A stretch of 6,882 nt of DNA from CAYYNP01 sp964472545 (GCA_964472545.1 CAYYNP010000421.1:1-6882), one strand, 5' to 3'. Shown: positions 1 to 6,597, numbered from the stretch's first letter. The notes: generated by a model from the sequence alone, not told the origin. Numbers and translations are program-made.

Positions 1-2
1 AG

Positions 3-1178
3 ACCAACATGGACGAGTTCGCCATGGGCGGGTCGAACGAGAACTCGGCCTTCGGCCCGGTACACAACCCTTGGGACCTCGACCGGGTGCCCGGCGGCTC
101 CAGCGGCGGTTCGGCGGCCTGTGTGGCCGATCGCATGGCGCCGTTGGCGTTGGGCAGCGACACCGGCGGCTCGATCCGCCAGCCGGCATCGTTTTGCGGA
201 ATCGTCGGCATGAAACCGACCTACGGCCGGGTGAGCCGCTATGGGTTGGTGGCGTTCGCCAGCAGCCTGGACCAGATCGGCCCGATGGGCCGCACGGTCG
301 AAGACACGGCCCTGCTCTTGGAAGTGATCGCCGGCCACGATCCCCTGGATTCCACGTCGATCGATCTGCCGGTGCCGAAATACAGCGAAACGTTTCGTCA
401 GCCGCTGGCGGGCTTGAAGATCGGCCTGGTCACAGAACACTTCGGCGAAGGGCTCGACGGCGAGGTCGAGGCGGCCGTGCGCGAGGCGATCGAAGTCTAC
501 CGGTCGCTTGGGGCAACGGTCAAAGAGATCTCCCTGCCGCACGGCAAGTACGCCGTTGCGACCTACTACATCATCGCGCCCTGCGAGGCGTCGAGCAACC
601 TGGCCCGTTACGATGCGGCCCATTACGGTTATCGCACCGACGAAAAGGCGATGACGGCCGAGTTGGCCGCCGAGCGGAAGCAGCTCGAGGCCGATGGCGA
701 TCGGCAGGGCCTCGAAGACCTCGACAACCCGCTGGTGCGGATGTATCGCCGCAGCCGGGCCGAAGGTTTTGGGCCGGAGGTGAAACGCCGCATCATGCTC
801 GGCACGTATGCCTTAAGCGCCGGTTACTACGACGCCTACTACAAGAAGGCCCTGCAGGTGCGGCGGCTGATCCGGCAGGATCTCGATCGGGCGTTCGACG
901 AGGTCGACCTGATCGCCGGTCCGGTGACGCCCACGCCGGCCTATCCCATCGGCGAGAAGACCGACGACCCGTTGTCGATGTATCTTGGCGACCTATACAC
1001 CGCCAGCACGAATCTGGCCGGCATCGGCGGCATCTCGATCCCCTGCGGCCTAAGCAGCGGCGGGCTTCCGATCGGGCTGCAACTGCAAGCGCCGCCGTTT
1101 GAAGAGGAGCGCCTGTTGCGCGGGGCGCAGATGTTCCAACAAGCAACCGATTGGCATTTGAAGACTCCCTCGACGTAG
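3..1178 (+). CDS. gatA: Glu-tRNA(Gln)/Asp-tRNA(Asn) amidotransferase subunit A, 5'-truncated by window edge
   Basis: GatA is the glutaminase subunit of the cytoplasmic GatCAB complex. It releases ammonia from glutamine so that GatB can convert mischarged Glu-tRNA(Gln), or Asp-tRNA(Asn), to the amidated form. Counting the ATG at 9 as residue 1, the amidase signature is clear. GGSSGGSAA (29-37) supplies the cis-serine S31, and GSDTGGSIRQPA (49-60) supplies the nucleophile S55. Their 24-residue spacing matches the family triad. The catalytic lysine and roughly the first 100 residues lie upstream: the frame is open to the window edge, and the ATG at 9 falls inside a conserved stretch, so it is not the start. 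The C-terminal half is intact (EVKRRIMLGTYALS at 257-270; GPVTPTPAYP further on). A charged segment at about 211-241 looks like an addition relative to compact bacterial GatA. Stop TAG is at 1176-1178. Identity is secure from the motifs. Confidence 0.97.
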   Translation, partial: TNMDEFAMGGSNENSAFGPVHNPWDLDRVPGGSSGGSAACVADRMAPLALGSDTGGSIRQPASFCGIVGMKPTYGRVSRYGLVAFASSLDQIGPMGRTVEDTALLLEVIAGHDPLDSTSIDLPVPKYSETFRQPLAGLKIGLVTEHFGEGLDGEVEAAVREAIEVYRSLGATVKEISLPHGKYAVATYYIIAPCEASSNLARYDAAHYGYRTDEKAMTAELAAERKQLEADGDRQGLEDLDNPLVRMYRRSRAEGFGPEVKRRIMLGTYALSAGYYDAYYKKALQVRRLIRQDLDRAFDEVDLIAGPVTPTPAYPIGEKTDDPLSMYLGDLYTASTNLAGIGGISIPCGLSSGGLPIGLQLQAPPFEEERLLRGAQMFQQATDWHLKTPST

Positions 1179-1182
1179 CGAC

Positions 1183-1197
1183 TCGCCACAAAGGCGA
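1183..1197 (+). terminator. weak hairpin just after gatA
   Basis: TCGCC and GGCGA form a 5-bp stem with a 5-base loop, starting 5 bases after the gatA stop and followed by CTTTG. The stem is short and the T-run is only three bases, so this is at best a weak intrinsic terminator and could be chance. Confidence 0.2.
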
Positions 1198-1292
1198 CTT
1201 TGAATTAGGCTTGTTATAGGGCGAAGATTGGGCAACTCCGATGACCGAACCATACGAACGACATCTCGCCAGAAAACTGCCCTGGGCGATGC

Positions 1293-1298
1293 AGGAGG
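1293..1298 (+). promoter_or_regulatory. strong Shine-Dalgarno AGGAGG deciding the start at 1304
   Basis: A full AGGAGG lies 5 bases before the ATG at 1304. The other in-frame ATG, at 1241, has no comparable site upstream. Strong Shine-Dalgarno sites are otherwise scarce among the genes of this window, which makes this one informative for start choice. Confidence 0.65.
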
Positions 1299-1303
1299 CA
1301 GGT

Positions 1304-1873
1304 ATGCACACCGACCGACAGAGTGCCGTCTTTCTCACCCTCGATAAGCTCGCCCGCCAACTCGCCGCGCTGAAGGTGACCTACGCGGTGGCCGGCGGAC
1401 TGGCCGTTTTCTATCACGGCTATCGCCGCTTTGCCGAGGATATCGATATCCTGGTAACCCGCGAGGGACTCCTGCGGCTGGGTAAGCACCTGGACGAACT
1501 GGGCTACGAGCCGCTCACCGAAAGCAACCGCAAGCTCCGCGACCGCGAGTCGGGCGTGCGGGTTCAGTTCCTTGTCTGCGGCGATTTCCCCGGCGACGGC
1601 AAGCCGAAGCCGGTCGCCTTTCCCGACCCGGCCGACGCCCGGATCGAGCGCGACGGCGTCCAGTGGCTCGACCTGCCCAGTCTGATCAACATCAAACTGG
1701 CCTCCGGTATCGCGGTGCCGGCCCGGCTGCGCGATCTGGCCGACGTGCAGGAGCTGATCCGCGTGCTGAAGTTGCCCGAAGATTTCAGCCACGACCTGCA
1801 AGGCTTCGTCCGCGAGAGATACCTCGAGCTGTGGGACGCGGCGCAAGAGGGGCCGTGGGAGTATCCGGGGTAG
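1304..1873 (+). CDS. nucleotidyltransferase-fold protein (MNT/AbiEii-like)
   Basis: The protein has 189 residues from the ATG at 1304; an in-frame ATG at 1241 would add 21 residues. The start at 1304 is preferred because of AGGAGG at 1293-1298 and because it leaves a usual-length N-terminus before the core motif. The core AGGLAVFYHG (residues 30-39) followed by DIDI (46-49) fits the G-G ... D-x-D active site of the DNA polymerase beta-type nucleotidyltransferase superfamily, with D46 and D48 as predicted metal ligands. Downstream are GDGKPKPVAFPDP and a conserved-looking LINIKLASG ... DLADVQELI segment, as in stand-alone AbiEii/MNT-like proteins. In VQFLV the third acidic position appears to be glutamine (Q88). 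Such proteins may transfer nucleotides to proteins or RNA, or act as toxins, but the substrate here is unknown. No HEPN partner or obvious antitoxin is adjacent. It follows gatA by about 125 bases. Confidence 0.8.
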   Translation: MHTDRQSAVFLTLDKLARQLAALKVTYAVAGGLAVFYHGYRRFAEDIDILVTREGLLRLGKHLDELGYEPLTESNRKLRDRESGVRVQFLVCGDFPGDGKPKPVAFPDPADARIERDGVQWLDLPSLINIKLASGIAVPARLRDLADVQELIRVLKLPEDFSHDLQGFVRERYLELWDAAQEGPWEYPG

Positions 1874-1960
1874 CGTATGCCGGTTGGCCGATGCCGAACG
1901 TCGGGTGCCCGTGATAGGCCGTTCTGGGCAATCAGCGTTGGCCGGAGAAGACAACGGATC

Positions 1961-2437
1961 ATGTCGAACAGCTCAGATCCCGAGTTCTTCGATCCCGGAC
2001 CCTTGGTCGACGGAGACCTCGAGCTCGTTCTCACCGAGACGTGCCCTGCCGATCCTACCGCGGGACGCGTACCCATGTACCGGTTCGATATGCGACTCGT
2101 CGGCAAAGGGACCAAGGTCGGCACCGTCTGCCTTAGAACTCGGTGTACCGAACGACTCGAGCAGTACGGAGGCAATCTGAGCTACGACGTCGACGAGCCG
2201 TACCGAGGCAGCCGATACGCCGCCCGCAGTTGCCGGCTGCTGTTTCCGTTGGCCCACCGCCATGGAATGAACTCGTTGTTGATCACTTGCCGCGCCGACA
2301 ATATCGCTTCCAAGAGAACCTGTGAGTTGATCGGCGCGCAGTTTGTGGATACGATCGAAACCGAACGGGAGCCAGGCGAGTTTGGGCCGACATGTCGATA
2401 TCGGGTAGACTTGGCGGCAGGGAATACCGGCCAATAA
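1961..2437 (+). CDS. GNAT-family N-acetyltransferase
   Basis: This 158-residue protein is predicted to move an acetyl group from acetyl-CoA to an amine on an unknown acceptor. The GNAT core is visible. YDVDEPYRGSRYAARS (75-90) is motif A, whose RGSRYA replaces the canonical R-x-x-G-x-A/G pyrophosphate loop by carrying Arg where Gly is usual; some relatives of this subfamily also seem to lack that Gly. It is followed by the helix LLFPLAHRHGMN and by motif B, ITCRADNIASKRTCELIGAQFV as continuous text at 108-129 (key residues N114, S117, C121). The ATG at 1961 is chosen because the protein then begins at a natural length. The in-frame ATG at 1877 would add 28 arginine-rich residues that resemble no GNAT N-terminus. 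GGAG at 1944-1947 is a distant possible ribosome site. The gene lies 87 bases after the nucleotidyltransferase stop on the same strand, so co-transcription is possible but unproven. Confidence 0.85.
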   Translation: MSNSSDPEFFDPGPLVDGDLELVLTETCPADPTAGRVPMYRFDMRLVGKGTKVGTVCLRTRCTERLEQYGGNLSYDVDEPYRGSRYAARSCRLLFPLAHRHGMNSLLITCRADNIASKRTCELIGAQFVDTIETEREPGEFGPTCRYRVDLAAGNTGQ

Positions 2438-2492
2438 GGCGCTCGAACTCGCGGCACGCACAAGAGTAAGCAATCGCCCAACCCGTCAAGAG

Positions 2493-2572
2493 CCGTTCGT
2501 AGTGACCGCATTCATGCGGTCTTTCGCGGGAATCCGCTGCACGGCCCCGATGAATCGGGGCACTACAAACGG
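2493..2572. repeat. cloverleaf-like palindrome with three hairpins
   Basis: An outer stem pairs 2493-2504 (CCGTTCGTAGTG) with 2561-2572 (CACTACAAACGG): 11 of 12 pairs, with one C/A mismatch. It encloses three hairpins. ACCGCA-TTCA-TGCGGT at 2505-2520 has 6 bp. GCGG-GAAT-CCGC at 2526-2537 has 4 bp. CCCCGA-TGAA-TCGGGG at 2545-2560 has 6 bp; a seventh G-C pair (2544/2561) would compete with the outer stem. The pattern is a four-way junction. It starts 55 bases after the GNAT stop, on the same strand. It shares the TTCA/TGAA loops with the larger palindrome at 3568-3886. It is not a tRNA. The function could be a 3'-UTR structure, a transcription stop or a mobile palindrome. Confidence 0.75.
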
Positions 2573-2593
2573 GTCAGACGAGTGCTTACGGTG

Positions 2594-2772
2594 GGTGGCA
2601 CTGCTAACCAGCACGACAATCGGGTGCCACTGCTGGCTTGCCCAGCAGTGATGGACGGCGATATGATAGGCTCCTTGAGGCCGTTCCATCGGATCGGCAA
2701 CCAGTGATGCCCGGCGAGACAACTAACTGAGCCCACGGACAGCACCGCTGGGCAAGCCAGCCGTGGCACCCG
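2594..2772 (+). repeat. MITE/BIME-like element, copy A
   Basis: The core is 2621-2772, bounded by 30-base inverted ends (2621-2650 and 2743-2772) that match at 28 of 30 positions. The left end is itself a hairpin: CACTGCTGG (2628-2636), loop CTTGC, CCAGCAGTG (2642-2650), a perfect 9-bp stem. The right end folds the same way with one mismatch. One 29-base unit (2594-2622), starting GGTGGCACTGC, precedes the core. The element recurs in the same orientation at 3282-3489, with a conserved interior including AACTAACTGAGCCCAC at 2720-2735. It contains no coding capacity. Paired inverted hairpins around a short spacer resemble BIME/REP units moved by Y1 (RAYT) transposases, but no such transposase is in the window. 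Confidence 0.85.
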
Positions 2773-2796
2773 GCGTCGACTGTGACGTATCTGCAC

Positions 2797-2802
2797 GAGG
2801 AG
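2797..2802 (+). promoter_or_regulatory. Shine-Dalgarno-like GAGGAG before the ATG at 2814
   Basis: GAGGAG ends 11 bases before the ATG at 2814, a slightly long but usable spacing. It supports 2814 over the in-frame ATG at 2763, which lies inside the inverted end of repeat copy A. Confidence 0.45.
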
Positions 2803-2813
2803 ACTGCTGGCAC

Positions 2814-3233
2814 ATGGAAGACCAACTCGTGCGGCCTAAGGGTCGTCTTCGTGAATTCGCAGCCCTGCTTGGATGGAATGGACTTGAGTTGTTCCTTCAT
2901 CACTCGGATGACCATGGGGTCATTCCGTGGTATCAGACTCCGGATGAGAAATTCAATCTGCAGATCAACGAGAATCCGATTGGTCAAACGAAACAGTATC
3001 ACGCGACCGTGAAGGCTGATCGCTACGGTATAACCGCAGTTGAATTTGTGCCTTTCGAACTGTTCGACGATCAAGCATCATTCGAATCAGAAGCTGCTCG
3101 CGTTCTTCCCGAGCTCTCGCGCTCCAACTGGAAATCGAAAACGTGGCGTAACGCGCGCTTGCGTAAACCAGGAGTCATAAAGCCCAGAACCAAGAAGAAA
3201 CCTCGTGGACGCCGTCGACGAAACCGTGAATAA
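2814..3233 (+). CDS. unrecognised 139-residue protein with a polybasic tail
   Basis: I do not recognise this family. From the ATG at 2814 it reads as a compact soluble domain (about 1-108; aromatic-rich, for example LGWNGLELFLHH at 19-30, and YHATVKADRYGITAVEFVPFE at 62-82) followed by a strongly basic tail from about 109 (KPRTKKKPRGRRRRNRE at 123-139). There is no signal peptide or membrane segment. The tail would suit nucleic-acid binding, but that is inference. Codon choice looks genuinely coding yet differs from its neighbours: it uses many A/T-ending codons (AAT, GAA, CAT, ATT, GAT, CTT), while the flanking genes favour G/C endings. It sits alone between two direct copies of the MITE-like element, 41 bases after copy A and 48 before the repeats of copy B, which suggests acquired DNA. 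The stop TAA is at 3231-3233. Confidence 0.6.
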   Translation: MEDQLVRPKGRLREFAALLGWNGLELFLHHSDDHGVIPWYQTPDEKFNLQINENPIGQTKQYHATVKADRYGITAVEFVPFELFDDQASFESEAARVLPELSRSNWKSKTWRNARLRKPGVIKPRTKKKPRGRRRRNRE

Positions 3234-3281
3234 TCAACCATCTACAAGACAGATGTGCAGATAACAAGGCGATGCACGGCG

Positions 3282-3489
<208 letters not shown>

Positions 3490-3567
3490 GCGATAACTCG
3501 ACCACCGTGCTTGCGGCGACGTCTTGGGCGGGTGATCGGCGTGATGCTTGGAGCCGATCTTGGCAAG

Positions 3568-3886
3568 AGGGCCATTCATGGCCCTTTCCCGCGAAGCGGT
3601 ATTAGGCCCGTGCTTTAGCACGGGTTGGCAGGTGCGAATGCCCTAATGCCTCTCCTTCTCGCAAGTCCCAGGCCCGTTCACGGGTCTTCTCGATGCAGGG
3701 CTTCAGCCGCCGCCCAAGTCCGTCCCGCGAGACGCATGGCGGCTGAAGCCGACGGCGGCGAGAAGCCTCGTGAACGAGGCTCGATGCATCTTCAAGATGA
3801 CAAAGGAGAGTTCTGCCGCCTCGACGAACCCGGCGTAAACGCCGGGCCGAATACCGCCTGCGGCGGAAAGGGCCATGAATGGCCCT
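3568..3886. repeat. 319-base composite palindrome of nested hairpins
   Basis: The outermost 22 bases are perfectly inverted (3568-3589 with 3865-3886). The inverted match continues with changes through GCGGTATT (3596-3603 / AATACCGC 3850-3857) and GGCCCG (3605-3610 / CGGGCC 3843-3848). Each arm carries its own hairpins. In the left arm: AGGGCCA-TTCA-TGGCCCT (3568-3585), CCGC-GAA-GCGG (3589-3599), CCCGTGC-TTTA-GCACGGG (3607-3624) and GGCCCG-TTCA-CGGGTC (3671-3686). In the right arm: GCCTCG-TGAA-CGAGGC (3765-3780), CCCGGCG-TAAA-CGCCGGG (3829-3846), CCGCC-TGC-GGCGG (3854-3866) and AGGGCCA-TGAA-TGGCCCT (3869-3886). At the centre, GGCTTCAGCCGCC (3699-3711) pairs perfectly with 3738-3750. I see no gene inside. 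It could be a structured RNA, a mobile palindrome, or a nucleoid or recombination site. Confidence 0.85.
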
Positions 3887-4310
3887 ACGGGCGATCAGGT
3901 CGTCGCCGTGAGTTGTTTCCCGACACGCTGCCCGGAGCGCAATTACCTACATCGTGCGCGTGCGTCAACCCCATGCCGTCGCGACTTGCGACGATCGGCA
4001 AGCCGGGGCGTAACGTCGTAACTCGTTGCCGCAAAGGCAGTTCGATCGCACATGGCCGGCGGGCGGATCGACGTAAGTTTGCGGCCGAATTGTTGATCGG
4101 CAAGCAAAGTGAGCGAGTCGACGCAACCTGTCTTCAGTAAGCGGGTTATATCAATCGCTGCGCCGTTCTCTTGCATCGCCCCAGCGCGCAAATGCTGCGT
4201 GAAGGCCACGAGAATTAACGTAACGGCTTGAAGCACAACAACTTAGAGACCGCACGATCGGACGGACGAAAGCTGCCGCGATACGAAACCGTGGCAACTT
4301 CTGATAGCCT
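3887..4310. other. intergenic stretch without a convincing gene
   Basis: No open frame here has a believable protein. I see a perfect 6-bp hairpin, CGTCGC-GACTT-GCGACG (3977-3993), and the 11-mer GATCGGCAAGC repeated at 3993-4003 and 4095-4105. A weak TGCC/GGCA stem sits at 4027-4039. The stretch may hold decayed coding sequence or an untranslated RNA, but nothing visible supports either. Confidence 0.5.
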
Positions 4311-4344
4311 CCGTAGGGTGAGCCGGGATGAACCCTGTCACTAC
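4311..4344 (-). terminator. hairpin directly after the clc stop; possible 3'-end signal
   Basis: Read on the minus strand, GTAGTGAC begins immediately after the clc stop codon. It is followed by GGG-TTCAT-CCC and then CTCACCCTACGG. The outer bases can pair (GTAGTGA with TCA-CC-CTAC, with a two-base bulge). The same GTAGTGAC followed by a TTCA-loop hairpin opens the 2493-2572 palindrome downstream of the GNAT gene. There is no T-run, so this is not a classic Rho-independent terminator. Confidence 0.35.
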
Positions 4345-6504
4345 CTACCGCTTCCGCAACATCTCTTTGCGATAGCGCCCCATCACGTCGTTGCGCAGTA
4401 GCAGCCCGACGACGCGGCGGGAGTCGCCTTCGCCGGTTTCTACGGGCAAGGTCTCGACGTCGCAGGCGCCGAAGTCGCGCAACGCCGCCAGCAGGTTGTC
4501 GTTGGTGCGCAGGGCGATCGGGGCCATCATGGCCACGTCGCCGGCGTTGATCAGATGCGGCGGTAGTTCGCTGTCGAGCACTCGCTCGAGGTCGCCGGGG
4601 CGGATGATGCCGATCAGTTGGCCCTCGTCGTTCATCACCGGCAGGCTTTCGATGTGGAGGTTTTCGCGAGCCACGCGGACGATCTCGGTCAGCCCGTCGG
4701 TATGGTGCAGCGTGGGGAAATGGCGGATCATCACGTCGCGGACCATGATGTGTTCCAGGCCGTGTACGTCGTGGCCCCGGGCGATCGACTCCTCGCGGCG
4801 GCTGAGCTTCTTCATGTAGATGCTCTCGTGGTCGATAAACCGGGCCACCACGCCGGCCATCCCGGCCGCGATCATGATCGGCAAGATGATCCAGTAATCG
4901 CCGGTCATCTCGTAGACGATCAGGATCGCGCTGAGCGTGCCGTGCGTCGTGCCGGCCACCACGGCCCCCATGCCCACGATGGCGTAGACGCCGGGATGGG
5001 CACTTAATTCGGGAAACAGCAGGTTGATGATCAGCCCGAACGAAGCTCCCAGCATGGCGCCCAGGAACAGCGACGGCGCGAAGATCCCGCCCGAGCCGCC
5101 GCCGGCGAGTGTGAGACTGGTCATCACCGGCTTGAGAAACACCAACGGCAGAAGCCACCAGAGTTGGGCCAGCATGCGGTTGGCGTCGAGCCGGACCGTG
5201 TGGTCGCGCTGGGCCAGGTTCTGAAACGCGGCGAGTTGCTCCGGCGACACTTCGAGAATCTTGGCCAGTTCGTCGATCGTGAGGCCATTCGCGGTGGCGA
5301 GCTCCCGCATCGTGACGTTGTGCATTCGGGTCAGGTTCTCGACCGGCACGTCGAGCCGCGTGGCCAGTTCCTCCACCGTGACGTGATGCTGCGCGACCAA
5401 CTCCTGCACGTCGAATCGGCTCGGCTTCTCGGCGTTCTCCAGGTGCAAGGCATGTGCTACGGCGTCGTACCCCACGCCGAACAGCGGCGGCAGCGGACGG
5501 CCGGGGTCTTCGTTGCACCGGGCCGCGGCGGGGGAAGGGTCGGGCGGGGCCATGGGGCGATACAGCACCCCGACCACGCCCACCAACGCCCCGAGGACCA
5601 ACGCCCGCAGCCACCATCGCGAGAGCCGGCGCCCGGTGACGTCCTCGATATAATAGAGCATCTTCGTGAACATCACCGCCGCCAGCCCACACAACAACCC
5701 CAGCAGGAAATATGACGGCAACTGGGCCCATACCCCGTGGAAGGAATGGAATACCTCGGGAAAGGCCGGATTGACGCCGTGTTCGCCGCTGTGTTGTTGC
5801 ACGACGTTGGCCAGCACGCTGGAGATCACGATCGGCGTAAGGCTCTCCACGGCGAAGCTGCCGAGGATGATCTCGCTGGCAAACATCACGCCCGCCAGCG
5901 GGGCGTTGAACGTGGCGCTGATGCCGGCCGCCGCCCCGGCCGCCACCAGCACCTTGATGTGCCGTGGCGAGAGCCCGAACCACTGCCCGGCCACGCTTCC
6001 CAGCGATGAGCCGATCTGCACGATGGGGCCTTCGCGGCCGATCGAGCCGCCCGTGCCGATACAGACGCCGCTGGCGAGGATCTTGACCACGGAAACCCGC
6101 GGACGGATCACACCGTCGTGCCGGGCGACCGCGGTGATCACTTCCGGCACGCCGTGGCCTTGGGCCTCCGGAGCGAAACGGCGCGTGAACCAAGAGACGG
6201 CGAATAACCCCAAGGCGGGCACGATCCAGAGCGTCAGCAGCCAACTTCCCCCGCCAGGCTGCGAGCCCAGCCGCAGAATCGGCTCGACCGTATATCGGGT
6301 AACAAAATCGATCAGCAGCGTGAACAGCACGGCCCCATAGCCGCCGAGGACCCCGATGGCGCAGGCCAACGCAATCACAACCGGCCCGGGTGGGATCCTC
6401 CGCCGCGGCAGATACCCACGCAGCGATTCGATCAATCGACTCAGTAGACGCACGACGAAACCGTAGGGAAGGGCTGCCGGGGAACCCGGCAAGTATAACG
6501 CCAT
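4345..6504 (-). CDS. ClC-family chloride channel/transporter with inserted 11-residue repeats and C-terminal CBS pair
   Basis: This 719-residue integral membrane protein moves chloride or a related anion across the inner membrane. The ClC signatures appear in order: GHGVPE (116-121), GREGP (156-160, gating glutamate E158), NAPLAGVMFASEI (200-212) and GGIFAP (472-477). The tyrosine in SIYMKKL (Y563) fits the anion-coordinating Tyr at the end of the membrane domain. Two CBS domains follow (about 584-643 and 652-711), usually sites of adenine-nucleotide regulation. The position equivalent to the E. coli proton glutamate E203 is I212 (E211 matches E202), as in channel-type ClCs. Between GVGYDAV (343-349) and the helix before GGIFAP lies an added soluble segment of about 90 residues with six 11-residue repeats (364-429), after a Pro-rich linker (318-341). 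The ATG at 6504 has no Shine-Dalgarno site; GTG at codon 18 is an alternative start. The gene converges on the rightward genes. Confidence 0.95.
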   Translation of the reverse strand: MALYLPGSPAALPYGFVVRLLSRLIESLRGYLPRRRIPPGPVVIALACAIGVLGGYGAVLFTLLIDFVTRYTVEPILRLGSQPGGGSWLLTLWIVPALGLFAVSWFTRRFAPEAQGHGVPEVITAVARHDGVIRPRVSVVKILASGVCIGTGGSIGREGPIVQIGSSLGSVAGQWFGLSPRHIKVLVAAGAAAGISATFNAPLAGVMFASEIILGSFAVESLTPIVISSVLANVVQQHSGEHGVNPAFPEVFHSFHGVWAQLPSYFLLGLLCGLAAVMFTKMLYYIEDVTGRRLSRWWLRALVLGALVGVVGVLYRPMAPPDPSPAAARCNEDPGRPLPPLFGVGYDAVAHALHLENAEKPSRFDVQELVAQHHVTVEELATRLDVPVENLTRMHNVTMRELATANGLTIDELAKILEVSPEQLAAFQNLAQRDHTVRLDANRMLAQLWWLLPLVFLKPVMTSLTLAGGGSGGIFAPSLFLGAMLGASFGLIINLLFPELSAHPGVYAIVGMGAVVAGTTHGTLSAILIVYEMTGDYWIILPIMIAAGMAGVVARFIDHESIYMKKLSRREESIARGHDVHGLEHIMVRDVMIRHFPTLHHTDGLTEIVRVARENLHIESLPVMNDEGQLIGIIRPGDLERVLDSELPPHLINAGDVAMMAPIALRTNDNLLAALRDFGACDVETLPVETGEGDSRRVVGLLLRNDVMGRYRKEMLRKR
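5218..5415 (-). repeat. six tandem 33-base / 11-residue repeats inside clc
   Basis: Residues 364-429 of the ClC protein split without gaps into six 11-mers: FDVQELVAQHH, VPVENLTRMHN (fourth line of the set is LTIDELAKILE), VTVEELATRLD, VTMRELATANG and VSPEQLAAFQN; the order along the protein is F, VTVEE, VPVEN, VTMRE, LTIDE, VSPEQ. The common pattern is hydrophobic at positions 1, 3 and 6 (position 6 always Leu), a helix-capping T/S/D/P at position 2, and E/Q/N at position 5. Each unit could form a short capped helix and turn. Pairs of units also resemble LysM-like or IF2-N-like helix pairs, which is the main alternative. Confidence 0.8.
6476..6490. other. hairpin over the first codons of clc
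   Basis: GCCGGG-GAA-CCCGGC is a perfect 6-bp stem with a 3-base loop. It lies 15-29 bases into the clc reading frame counted from the ATG at 6504. It could hinder ribosome loading from that ATG, or mean that translation starts further in (GTG codon 18). No regulatory role is shown. Confidence 0.4.
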
Positions 6505-6526
6505 GCGGAGATTAGATGAACCCCAT

Positions 6527-6566
6527 GGGGGAAACTGGGCTGGAAGTTCGGGGTTGGGGGTTGGGG
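6527..6566 (+). promoter_or_regulatory. G-rich tract upstream of clc, possible G-quadruplex
   Basis: On the + strand, which is the clc template strand, G-runs sit at 6527-6531, 6537-6539, 6550-6553, 6556-6560 and 6563-6566. The last three are separated by TT only. Four or more runs could fold into a quadruplex 23-62 bases upstream of the clc ATG. It may equally be just a short run of G-rich 7-base units. Confidence 0.35.
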
Positions 6567-6574
6567 ATTCGGCA
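6547..6574 (-). repeat. four 7-base units, inverted relative to 6785-6854
   Basis: TTCGGGG, TTGGGGG, TTGGGGA and TTCGGCA follow each other with a 7-base period. Read on the minus strand they give CCCCGAA-type units, close to the CCCGAAT and CCCCAGT units at 6785-6854. Similar units therefore frame the stretch between them in opposite orientation. Confidence 0.6.
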
Positions 6575-6597
6575 GCATGGCAACTCGTCGAGTTGAG

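Noticed and set aside
1214..1954. 246-residue minus-strand open frame
   Set aside because: It is antisense to the nucleotidyltransferase gene, which has real motifs and a strong ribosome site.
1304..2437. Toxin-antitoxin pair formed by the nucleotidyltransferase and GNAT genes
   Set aside because: Known pairs are MNT with HEPN, or GNAT toxin with a ribbon-helix-helix antitoxin; neither partner is present and the genes are 87 bases apart.
2493..2572. tRNA gene
   Set aside because: The cloverleaf has 4-base loops, no 7-base anticodon or T-psi-C loop sequence, and a 12-base outer stem.
3625..4140. 171-residue plus-strand open frame
   Set aside because: Half of it is the hairpin palindrome, the product has no recognisable domain, and the composition is unlike the real genes nearby.
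5164..5715. 183-residue plus-strand open frame with repeated RGQFLHRD-like phrases
   Set aside because: This is the antisense reading of the clc 11-residue repeats; the apparent protein repeat is inherited from them.
4151..6244. 697-residue arginine-rich minus-strand open frame
   Set aside because: It overlaps clc in another frame on the same strand; its composition (runs of R, G, P, H) is the usual shadow of a GC-rich gene, and the clc frame carries all the family motifs.
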